Below, one piece after another: positions 1 to 5,276 of a stretch of DNA of 6,131 nucleotides. The first letter of the stretch is position 1. Each line of letters starts with the position of its first letter. A model generated the notes under the pieces. It saw nothing but the letters and a program-made list of their open reading frames with translations, was not told the origin of the DNA and ran no database searches. The DNA comes from Gemmatimonadaceae bacterium (GTDB taxonomy: Bacteria > Gemmatimonadota > Gemmatimonadetes > Gemmatimonadales > Gemmatimonadaceae). The stretch is from the NCBI GenBank assembly GCA_025936015.1, contig JAICUE010000164.1, positions 1 through 6,131 of the forward strand, in the 5' to 3' direction. The position numbers and the translations under genes are program-made.

Positions 1-12
1 AGTCGACGCTGC
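1..12 (-). repeat. Inverted copy of the 25-bp repeat's first 12 nt
   Basis: The first twelve bases, AGTCGACGCTGC, are the exact reverse complement of bases 159-170, which begin repeat unit 3. This suggests an array in the opposite orientation to the left of the window, separated from the 84-258 array by about 70-95 bp. The remaining spacer (13-83) shows no gene or other signal that I recognise. Confidence 0.55.
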
Positions 13-83
13 CCGCTCCGCGGGGTTGTTCCGTTTTGACGTGCCGCCCTTCTCACTCGGCGTGGCCCGGCGGTTTCGACAAT

Positions 84-258
84 CGGTATTCCGACTCTCG
101 ACTCTCCTGCAGCTTCGACTATCGACTGTCAATGCAGCTTCGACTATCGACTGTCAATGCAGCGTCGACTCTCGACTATCAAGGCAGCGTCGACTCTCGA
201 CTGTCAATGCAGTGTCGAGTCCCGACTATCAAGGCAGTGTCGACGATCGACTCTCGCG
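84..258. repeat. Degenerate 25-bp tandem repeat (minisatellite)
   Basis: Five consecutive units of exactly 25 bp start at 109, 134, 159, 184 and 209, each beginning GCAG. A degenerate sixth unit lies at 234-258, and a damaged, slightly shorter one precedes them at about 84-108. Each unit has the internal form GCAGYK, then two heptamers TCGACTN (7 + 7), then TCAAT or TCAAG. Units 1 and 2 are identical; units 3 and 5 end TCAAG and have A as the last base of the second heptamer, while units 1, 2 and 4 end TCAAT and have G there. The SalI-like word GTCGAC recurs. There are no unique spacers, so this is not a CRISPR array. The period is not a multiple of three, and the array sits mostly outside genes, overlapping only the 3' end of the leftmost CDS. 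Confidence 0.95.
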
Positions 259-852
259 CACAGAAGCCGAGATGGGGTCAGCATGGCCGCCGAACAGGCC
301 CTGCCCGTTCCGCCCCGGGGTGATGTCATTCACCTCCGTTCGCTCGACGTCGGCAAGGACGCTGTCGCGAAACGTCAGCCGGAGGGTGCGAAGGCTGCCG
401 CCGAGCACGGAAGGGTGTGCGGTCACGTACGTCCAACGTTCCTCCGCGGTGCTGGTGGTGGACGCGTCCGGGCGGTGCAGGCAGAGCTGCACGTCGGCGG
501 CGCGGGTCTCGCCGACCTTCAATCGTGCGACGACGTTCTGCCAGAACGTTTCGCCCGGACGCGAGCGCTGCGCGATGAGCAGGCCGGCGATCGCGACGGG
601 TGCAGTGATGGCGACGACGCGGAAGTGACTTGGTGCCTCGCGCGCGCCGGACGGGCTGTGCGGGATCGTGAGCATCGCGACGACGTCAGCGGCGGCGGTG
701 CCGATGAAGAGCGAGCCGCCGACGTTGCGGACGAGCTCCGCGTGCCGGATCTGCGAGCCATCGCAGACCGCAGCGTTAGGCGCGACCGTCTGCGCGCGAG
801 CGAGAGCCGGCAGCAGAGTGAGCACCGCGGCGAGCGAGAGACGTGCGAACAT
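229..852 (-). CDS. Exported/membrane protein with BamE (SmpA/OmlA)-like domain
   Basis: A 207-aa protein. Residues 1-20 look like a Sec signal peptide (basic start, hydrophobic core, ALARA then Gln-Thr). Two further hydrophobic stretches, about 45-63 and 78-95, could form a membrane hairpin or buried helices. Residues about 103-174 follow the BamE/SmpA pattern: a short helix, LKVGETRAADVQ (compare 'vGmTkaqV'), a W-T-Y strand at 140-142, then a strand pair ending LRLTFRDSVLADVE. BamE-type domains act in outer-membrane assembly or as small periplasmic adaptors; the specific role here is unknown. Cys30 and Cys124 might pair. The ATG at 850-852 has a good Shine-Dalgarno just upstream. The last nine residues (199-207) and the TGA stop lie in the 25-bp repeat, so the native C-terminus may have been replaced. 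It is transcribed divergently from the 485-aa gene. Gene reality is fairly sure; the domain call is moderate. Confidence 0.75.
   Translation of the reverse strand: MFARLSLAAVLTLLPALARAQTVAPNAAVCDGSQIRHAELVRNVGGSLFIGTAAADVVAMLTIPHSPSGAREAPSHFRVVAITAPVAIAGLLIAQRSRPGETFWQNVVARLKVGETRAADVQLCLHRPDASTTSTAEERWTYVTAHPSVLGGSLRTLRLTFRDSVLADVERTEVNDITPGRNGQGLFGGHADPISASVRESRSSTLP
774..781 (-). repeat. GCCTAACG word 1
   Basis: Exact 8-mer, in the BamE-like gene in sense orientation, encoding Pro25-Asn26. Confidence 0.85.
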
Positions 853-856
853 CGGA

Positions 857-867
857 GTCTCCTCGAG
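857..867 (-). promoter_or_regulatory. Ribosome binding site of the BamE-like gene
   Basis: On the minus strand the sequence reads CGAGGAGACTCCG and then ATG. GAGGAG sits about seven bases before the start codon, which supports the ATG at 852. Confidence 0.7.
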
Positions 868-876
868 AGGCGTTTT

Positions 877-902
877 CGCCGGAGCGCCAGCGCGCTCCGG
901 CG
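877..902. promoter_or_regulatory. Perfect 10-bp inverted repeat in the 5' leader
   Basis: CGCCGGAGCG (877-886) and CGCTCCGGCG (893-902) are perfect inverted arms around a 6-nt loop. The hairpin lies 25-50 nt upstream of the start of the BamE-like gene, just before its ribosome binding site. Neither strand has a T-run after the stem, so a factor-independent terminator is unlikely. It may be a leader RNA hairpin or a protein-binding palindrome. Confidence 0.5.
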
Positions 903-929
903 TCTGACCATGCTACGCGGCACCTCGCG

Positions 930-942
930 CGAACGTTCGAAC
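930..942. promoter_or_regulatory. Overlapping palindromes in divergent intergenic region
   Basis: CGAACGTTCG (930-939) is a perfect 10-bp palindrome and overlaps a second one, GTTCGAAC (935-942). They lie in the 256-bp gap between two divergent genes, where an operator would be expected. The half-site CGAAC resembles LexA boxes of Gram-positive type, but the central 4-nt spacer of such boxes is absent, so I do not assign a regulator. I see no convincing -35/-10 pair and no gene in the rest of 853-1108. Confidence 0.3.
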
Positions 943-1095
943 GCAAGCACCGCCTGTTCGTCAACTTCCCGTCAGGAACGACTCGCGTCGGGCTGGCCCG
1001 CCGCGAGCTCGATGTGCCTCAGCGAGCCTGGCGCATTGCTCCTGGCGCGCTGCCGTGACCCCGCTCGGCGCGGAACGTCTTCAGTCAGTCCCGAT

Positions 1096-1101
1096 AAGGT
1101 G
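1096..1101 (+). promoter_or_regulatory. Ribosome binding site deciding the 1109 start
   Basis: AAGGTG lies seven bases before the ATG at 1109. The upstream GTG at 1055 has no comparable site and would add 18 residues that spoil the membrane anchor's N-terminal position. Confidence 0.55.
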
Positions 1102-1108
1102 TCCCGCA

Positions 1109-2566
1109 ATGTCGAAGCTCCGCATCGCACTGGCTCTGGTGATCGTCGCGGCCGCCGCCGCGATGGGATATCGCGCGTACCAGCGATCGCTGCTCTCACC
1201 CTTCGCGATCGGCACCGTGCGCCCGGGGATGCGCTTTCGCGATGCTGACGAGGATGCCCGGCGCGAGCTGAAGCACGGCTACACCTGTCGCACCGTCGGC
1301 GGCGACGTGCAGATCTGCAAGCTGCTCACCAAGCCCGCGGGGGTGCTCAAGCAGGTCGTCGATGGGTCGGGCCGGGTCGCGCTCATTCAGTTCCGGATCA
1401 CCGACACGGCGTTCAAGCTGCAGCAGTTCGGTCACGCCCAGGGGAGCGACTGGAATCACGTTCACGCCGGCGACACGGAACCTTCCGATACGTCGGACAC
1501 GAATTGGGAAACCTGGCAGACCGCCGACAGCCTGTGGACCGCGGAAATGTCGTGGCGGCGCCACTATGACCTCCCCGGCCTGATGACCGTCACCGACGAG
1601 CGACGGCTGCGGCGCATTGCGGAATCGAATCCGGCGGCCTTTTTCGCGCTGGTGGATGACACCTTGCTCGACCGTCGCGATCTCGCGCGGGCGCCGGCCC
1701 GACCCGCGGTGGTTGCCGAAGCGCCGCAGATGAGCGCCGAAGACCTCGACGCCGCCGCGAACGCAGCGGCGAGCAGCGCGGCGTCGCTGCCGGTGTGCGC
1801 GCCGGTGCGGACGCCACTCGCGAGCGCGACCGACACGACGATCCAGAGCATGCAGCCCGACCTGTTCGCGGTGGCGGAGCAGGTCGTCGAGCGCGCGTTT
1901 CCGGGAACGCACCTCGAGACGGTGGGGCGCGGAATCTCACTCGTCGACGCGTCAGGCGGCGCTGAGCCGATCCTGCTCTACCCTAACGCGAGCACTGCCG
2001 CGGGCGACGTCTACGTATTCGCGGTAGGATTCCCCCAGCGGATGAAGGAGGCTGCGTCGCGCGCCGCTCACTTCGATGCCGCCAACCAGTGCCGAGCGAC
2101 GTCCGAGGTCCTGGTCGCTCGCGTCGACCCCGCGACCCATTCGGTGCTCGGGCTCCAGCGCATCGGTGTCGACGACGAGTCTCTCGCCAACGGCATCGGT
2201 CACGTCGACTTCGCTCCGACCGCCGATCCACCGCAGCGGGTGATCGTCGAGTATCTCGCCAGCTACGGCACCGCGGACTGGTACGGCCAGGTGCGCTGGA
2301 ACGAATTGATCGCGGTCGATTCAGTGCGCATCATGCGGCGCGCACCGATGAGCTATGGGAAAAAGCTTCCCGACGGCCGAACCGACGGTGGACCGCTCGT
2401 TCCCGAGGATCGCGGGACGGACGATTTGTCCGGACTCTCGTACGAGCCGGGCGCCTTCCTTCATTACTCCACGCTCAGCACCGATCCGCGCGCCCCGGCC
2501 AGGCACATCACGCTGTCAACCTGGGCGGGGCTGCCTAACGGCTGGGTGCTCCTGCTGCAGCTGTAG
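1109..2566 (+). CDS. Membrane-anchored protein of unknown function (485 aa)
   Basis: I do not recognise this protein as a named family. Residues 1-4 are basic/polar, and 5-19 form a very hydrophobic Ala/Val-rich segment without a clear cleavage site, so it is probably an N-terminal membrane anchor with the rest in the periplasm. An N-terminal domain (about 31-190) begins IGTVRPGMRFRDADED, which resembles the opening of BamE/SmpA-like domains, and carries Cys60 and Cys70 and a strand GRVALIQFRI at 88-97. An Ala/Pro-rich linker (about 193-245) follows. A second domain (about 246-485) is rich in strands and Trp/Tyr, with VRWNELIAVDSVRIMRR at 395-411. The ATG at 1109 was chosen over an in-frame GTG at 1055 because AAGGTG lies seven bases upstream and the hydrophobic anchor then starts at once. 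It converges on the GH30 gene, with a 21-bp gap. Confidence 0.8.
   Translation: MSKLRIALALVIVAAAAAMGYRAYQRSLLSPFAIGTVRPGMRFRDADEDARRELKHGYTCRTVGGDVQICKLLTKPAGVLKQVVDGSGRVALIQFRITDTAFKLQQFGHAQGSDWNHVHAGDTEPSDTSDTNWETWQTADSLWTAEMSWRRHYDLPGLMTVTDERRLRRIAESNPAAFFALVDDTLLDRRDLARAPARPAVVAEAPQMSAEDLDAAANAAASSAASLPVCAPVRTPLASATDTTIQSMQPDLFAVAEQVVERAFPGTHLETVGRGISLVDASGGAEPILLYPNASTAAGDVYVFAVGFPQRMKEAASRAAHFDAANQCRATSEVLVARVDPATHSVLGLQRIGVDDESLANGIGHVDFAPTADPPQRVIVEYLASYGTADWYGQVRWNELIAVDSVRIMRRAPMSYGKKLPDGRTDGGPLVPEDRGTDDLSGLSYEPGAFLHYSTLSTDPRAPARHITLSTWAGLPNGWVLLLQL
1982..1988 (+). repeat. CCTAACG word 2 (7 of 8 bases)
   Basis: In the 485-aa gene, sense orientation, encoding Pro292-Asn293; the leading G is replaced by C. 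Confidence 0.75.
2533..2540 (+). repeat. GCCTAACG word 3
   Basis: Near the 3' end of the 485-aa gene, encoding Pro476-Asn477 in GLPNGW. Confidence 0.85.
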
Positions 2567-2571
2567 GCGCC

Positions 2572-2587
2572 AGACGGGAGCTCGTCT
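2572..2587. terminator. Small hairpin between convergent genes
   Basis: AGACG (2572-2576) pairs with CGTCT (2583-2587) around a GGAGCT loop. It fills nearly the whole 21-bp gap between the two convergent stop codons, the position expected for a shared terminator. The stem is only 5 bp and no T-run follows on either strand, so this is weak. Confidence 0.2.
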
Positions 2588-4084
2588 TCAGAACACCAGC
2601 GTCTGGATCGAGTGCGGGAGGCTGTCCACCTCGGCGGCGTTTCCATGCACCCACAGGTTCCAGGTGATCTTGTCGGCGCCGCGATTCATCACGACCACGG
2701 CCACCTTTCCGTCCGGATTCACGAACGCCGTCGCGAGCAGCGCGCTCCGGCTCGGGCTGCAGGCGATGCGCCGGGCACCGGGATGGACGAACTTCGAGAA
2801 GTGGCCGATGTAGTGGTAGGAGTTGGTGTAGGTGAGCGTCCCCGCCTTGGTGTCGGCGTGGACGGGCGCGAAGCAGAAGTTGCCGACGTGGTTCGGGCCG
2901 CCCTGCTCGTCGAGCAGCACGTTCCAGTCGCACCAGCCGACGGCGCCGTCGTTGAAGTCGTTGATCATCGAGTGGCCGTAGTACTCGCCCAGCCGCCAAT
3001 TGGTGATGTCTTCCGGCTTGAAGCGATCGACGGTCCCCTCGGTGAAGATCAGCTTCTTGTCGGGGAACTGCTCATGGACGAGACGGACGTTGTCGAACAT
3101 CATGTCGCCGCCGCTCCACGGCTCGTACCAGTGGTAGCCGATCCCCCAGACATACTTCGCCGCAGCGGGATCCTCGAGGATCGTGCTGGCGCGCTGCCAG
3201 ATCAGGTCGCGGTTGTGGTCCCAGGCGATGATCTTCACGCTGCCTAACGCGTCGCGCTTCATCGTCGGGCCGAGGAAGTTCTTGAGGAAGTCGCGCTCGT
3301 CCTCGGCCGTGTAGATGCAGGACTCCCAGGTCTGCGTCGCCATCGGCTCGTTCTGGACGGTGATCGCCCAGATCGGGATCCCCTCCTTCGCGTAGGCCTT
3401 GATGAACTTCGTGTAGTAGTTGGCCCACGCTTGGCGGAACTCGGGCTTGAGCTTCCCGCCGTGCAGCATCTCGCCATTCGTCTTCATGAAGGCCGGCGGG
3501 CTCCACGGACTGGCGAAGATGGTGAGCTTCCCGCCCGCGGCCGCGATCGCCTGCTTGATGAACGGGATGCGATACTGCCGGTCATGCGCGACGCTGAACG
3601 ACTTCAGCGCGGCGTCGCCCTCGTCGACGTAGGTGTAGCTCGCCGACGAGAAATCGCAGCTGTGGATGTTGGTCCTGCCTAACGTGTAGCCGATGCCCTT
3701 TTTCGGGTCGTAGTAGGCGTCGATGATCTCGCGCTGCTTGTCGGGCGGAAGCTTCGCGTACGTCTCGGCCGAGGCATCGGTCAGCGCGCCGCCGATGCCG
3801 ACGATCGTCTGCACCCGCTTGGATGGATCGACGAAGACGCAGATCTGCGTCTCGAGCGGCTGACCCATCTTCGTGAAGGTCAGCGTCCCGGTCGGCGACA
3901 GCCGGTAATCGGTCTTGTCGGCGGTGGTGTAGACCGCGATGGAGCTGCCCTCGATGTTCGCGTCGCGTGCCGGCGGCTCGCCGGATTCCGGCGACTGCTC
4001 GGGAAGCCCGGGCAGGCGGTCGAGGTGGGCCAGTGCGGCAGCCGAAGCCGACGCGACGAGGAAACCGCGGCGATCGATGGTCAT
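2588..4084 (-). CDS. Tat-exported GH30 glycosidase (glucosylceramidase-like)
   Basis: A 498-aa glycoside hydrolase family 30 protein, close in pattern to acid beta-glucosidase/glucosylceramidase along its whole length. GH30 enzymes are retaining hydrolases with a TIM barrel plus a beta-sandwich. Motifs: GIGGALTDASAETYA (96-110), HSCDFSSASYTYVDE (141-155), ASPWSPPAFMKTNG (191-204), the acid/base Glu246 in TVQNEP, GYHWY (316-320), the nucleophile Glu349 in IFTEG, GWCDWN (383-388), and GHFSKFVHPGARRI (427-440) leading into the C-terminal sandwich (VAVVVMNRG, 461-469). The N-terminus has a twin-arginine motif, DRRGFLVAS (4-12), before an Ala-rich hydrophobic stretch, indicating Tat export of the folded enzyme. 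Likely products are beta-glucosides or beta-1,6-glucan fragments; the subfamily (1 or 3) and substrate are inference. No transporter or other sugar gene adjoins it. There is no clear Shine-Dalgarno before the ATG, but the Tat motif fixes the start. Its only two TTA codons (Leu135, Leu280) lie in GCCTAACG words. Confidence 0.95.
   Translation of the reverse strand: MTIDRRGFLVASASAAALAHLDRLPGLPEQSPESGEPPARDANIEGSSIAVYTTADKTDYRLSPTGTLTFTKMGQPLETQICVFVDPSKRVQTIVGIGGALTDASAETYAKLPPDKQREIIDAYYDPKKGIGYTLGRTNIHSCDFSSASYTYVDEGDAALKSFSVAHDRQYRIPFIKQAIAAAGGKLTIFASPWSPPAFMKTNGEMLHGGKLKPEFRQAWANYYTKFIKAYAKEGIPIWAITVQNEPMATQTWESCIYTAEDERDFLKNFLGPTMKRDALGSVKIIAWDHNRDLIWQRASTILEDPAAAKYVWGIGYHWYEPWSGGDMMFDNVRLVHEQFPDKKLIFTEGTVDRFKPEDITNWRLGEYYGHSMINDFNDGAVGWCDWNVLLDEQGGPNHVGNFCFAPVHADTKAGTLTYTNSYHYIGHFSKFVHPGARRIACSPSRSALLATAFVNPDGKVAVVVMNRGADKITWNLWVHGNAAEVDSLPHSIQTLVF
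3242..3249 (+). repeat. GCCTAACG word 4
   Basis: Antisense to the GH30 gene, where it creates the rare TTA codon of Leu280. Confidence 0.85.
3677..3684 (+). repeat. GCCTAACG word 5
   Basis: Antisense to the GH30 gene, where it creates the rare TTA codon of Leu135. Confidence 0.85.
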
Positions 4085-4108
4085 CGGTGAAGTGTGTCGG
4101 GAGATTTG

Positions 4109-4133
4109 GCCGTGACCATGATCCGTTCACGGC
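4109..4133. promoter_or_regulatory. Inverted repeat upstream of GH30 (candidate operator)
   Basis: GCCGTGA (4109-4115) and TCACGGC (4127-4133) are perfect 7-bp inverted arms separated by 11 bp. They lie 25-49 nt upstream of the GH30 start in the 235-bp divergent region shared with the TonB-domain gene. The spacing fits either a dimeric repressor site or a leader hairpin, and no specific regulator is evident. Confidence 0.35.
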
Positions 4134-4147
4134 GTGAAGCGCGAACT

Positions 4148-4176
4148 ATCGGATATTCTCCTGATATAGGCGATGC
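4148..4176. promoter_or_regulatory. AT-rich promoter-like patch in the divergent gap
   Basis: TATCGGATATTCTCCTGATA and its surroundings form the only AT-rich stretch of the 4085-4319 region, in otherwise GC-rich DNA. It contains an imperfect inverted repeat, TATCGGA against TCCTGATA, with one bulged base. On the minus strand TATATC could serve as a -10 element for GH30, but I find no matching -35. Confidence 0.25.
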
Positions 4177-4223
4177 TCGTTACAGCCGCTACCCCGGGCC
4201 CGTGAGCAAGCGCGGCATCGAAA

Positions 4224-4230
4224 CGTTAGG
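4224..4230 (-). repeat. CCTAACG word 6 (7 of 8 bases)
   Basis: In the intergenic region between GH30 and the TonB-domain gene, inverted relative to word 7 and 79 bp from it. Confidence 0.7.
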
Positions 4231-4302
4231 GCAAGGTGGCCGGTCGAGCTGGCCAACCCGACGGTTGCATGCCACCTTTGCGATCGGTCTGAATCCCGTC
4301 CT

Positions 4303-4310
4303 GCCTAACG
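4303..4310 (+). repeat. GCCTAACG word 7
   Basis: Intergenic, abutting and sharing one base with the Shine-Dalgarno of the TonB-domain gene. Confidence 0.85.
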
Positions 4311-4314
4311 GAGG
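4310..4314 (+). promoter_or_regulatory. Ribosome binding site fused to a GCCTAACG word
   Basis: GGAGG lies five bases before the ATG at 4320 and fixes that start. The recurring word GCCTAACG (4303-4310) overlaps its first G, giving CCTAACGGAGG, so the word is part of the translation initiation region of this gene. Confidence 0.75.
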
Positions 4315-4319
4315 TCGAC

Positions 4320-5237
4320 ATGCGTCTCTTCCCGGCGTCGGCGTTGCTCGGCGTGCTGTTCGCGTTCCCGCTGCAGGCGCACGCGCAGGATGCGGCGGCC
4401 GCGGCGCAGCCCTCCTCGAGCTGGCGCAACTACCGCCGAGCGGCGGCGCCGTTCGGCGCCGACAGCACGACCTGCGAGGTCCGCGCCGAGGGGATGGCGC
4501 GCGGAATGAGCGCCGCGGCTCACACGGCGGCGTACGAGAGCTGTCTCAGCGAACGAGGCTGGTTGCCGATGCGCATCGTCGCGGGGGTGAGATGTCCTCC
4601 GGTAACGCTGCAGGCGGCTGGGGCCGACAGTGCCTCTGTCGCACCGTTCCTCGCCGAGATGACCGCGACGCTGACACGACGCTTCCGCCCGGCCACCCCC
4701 GATGATTCCGCGGCGCACGTGGTCCTGACCATCTCGAGCGACGATGTCCGCGCGCGTCCAGCCGGAATCGCACAGGCGCAGATACCGCTGGCCGCGCGCC
4801 TGGCGGTTGCTGGCGCGAGGGCGGAGCTCCCGCAATTCACGACGAAGCCACCTTCGGGTCCGATCAGCCTCGCCGCCGCCTTTTCGCCCAGGTGCGTGGG
4901 CGAATTCCCGGCGGCGGACGCAGTCGTTCCCACGCAGGGGGCGTACTTCGAGTTCCAGGTCACGAAGCCGGTGATGCCGCGCAGCGGCGAGCGGCCGGTG
5001 TATCCGCCGGCGCTCCGCGATGCGCACACCGAGGGCAATGTCCTCGTGCAGTTCGTCGTCGACACGATGGGGGTGCCCGAGATGAACACCTTCAAGGTGC
5101 TGAGGTCGTCGCACGAAATGTTCACCGAGGCGGTGCGCGAGGTGCTCCCGTCGATGCGCTTCGTCCCGGCGACTCTTCAGGGCCGGCGCGTCCGACAGGT
5201 CGTGCAGCAACCTTTTATCTTCGCGCTGCCGCGGTAG
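4320..5237 (+). CDS. TonB C-terminal-domain protein with signal peptide
   Basis: A 305-aa protein. Residues 1-22 form a Sec signal peptide (hydrophobic core, AHA then Gln-Asp) instead of the uncleaved anchor normal for TonB. Residues about 50-92 carry TCEVRAEG... and YESCLSERGW, the Cys/Tyr-xx-Cys-xxxx-Gly-Trp pattern seen in many small exported proteins; Cys52, Cys75 and Cys92 may form disulfides. A middle region (100-210) is unassigned. Residues about 214-303 are a TonB_C domain: RPVYPPALRDAHTEGNVLVQ starting at 225, VVDTMGVPE (246-254), then FTEAVREVLPSMRFVPA (268-284), a strand with Arg-Arg-Val, and a terminal QQPFIF strand. TonB_C domains contact TonB boxes of outer-membrane receptors. 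With no anchor and no Pro-rich spanning arm, true energy transduction is doubtful; it may be a periplasmic TonB-fold protein. It is divergent from GH30 and convergent with the kinase gene. Confidence 0.88.
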   Translation: MRLFPASALLGVLFAFPLQAHAQDAAAAAQPSSSWRNYRRAAAPFGADSTTCEVRAEGMARGMSAAAHTAAYESCLSERGWLPMRIVAGVRCPPVTLQAAGADSASVAPFLAEMTATLTRRFRPATPDDSAAHVVLTISSDDVRARPAGIAQAQIPLAARLAVAGARAELPQFTTKPPSGPISLAAAFSPRCVGEFPAADAVVPTQGAYFEFQVTKPVMPRSGERPVYPPALRDAHTEGNVLVQFVVDTMGVPEMNTFKVLRSSHEMFTEAVREVLPSMRFVPATLQGRRVRQVVQQPFIFALPR

Positions 5238-5276
5238 ACGACCAGCGCATCCCGGCCCGCCCGGCGGTCGCCGCGG

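Noticed and set aside
84..258. CRISPR array
   Set aside because: The units are directly tandem with no unique spacers, and 25 bp is fully accounted for by repeat sequence.
930..942. LexA (SOS) box
   Set aside because: CGAAC and GTTCG half-sites are present but fused, without the 4-nt centre of known boxes, and neither neighbour is a DNA-repair gene.
1055..1108. Upstream GTG start for the 485-aa gene
   Set aside because: It has no ribosome binding site and would place 18 non-hydrophobic residues before the membrane anchor; the ATG at 1109 has AAGGTG at good spacing.
26..1248. Long plus-strand open frames over the repeat and opposite the BamE-like gene
   Set aside because: They have Arg/Ser-rich, low-complexity translations, no ribosome binding site, and lie antisense to a gene with a signal peptide, a Shine-Dalgarno and a recognisable domain.
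4305..5210. Minus-strand open frame of 301 codons opposite the TonB-domain gene
   Set aside because: It is Arg/His-rich with no recognisable domain and lies antisense to a gene with a signal peptide, ribosome binding site and TonB_C motifs.
5262..5273. CGGCG-GT-CGCCG as a terminator between the TonB-domain and kinase genes
   Set aside because: The loop would be only two bases, and no T-run follows on either strand.
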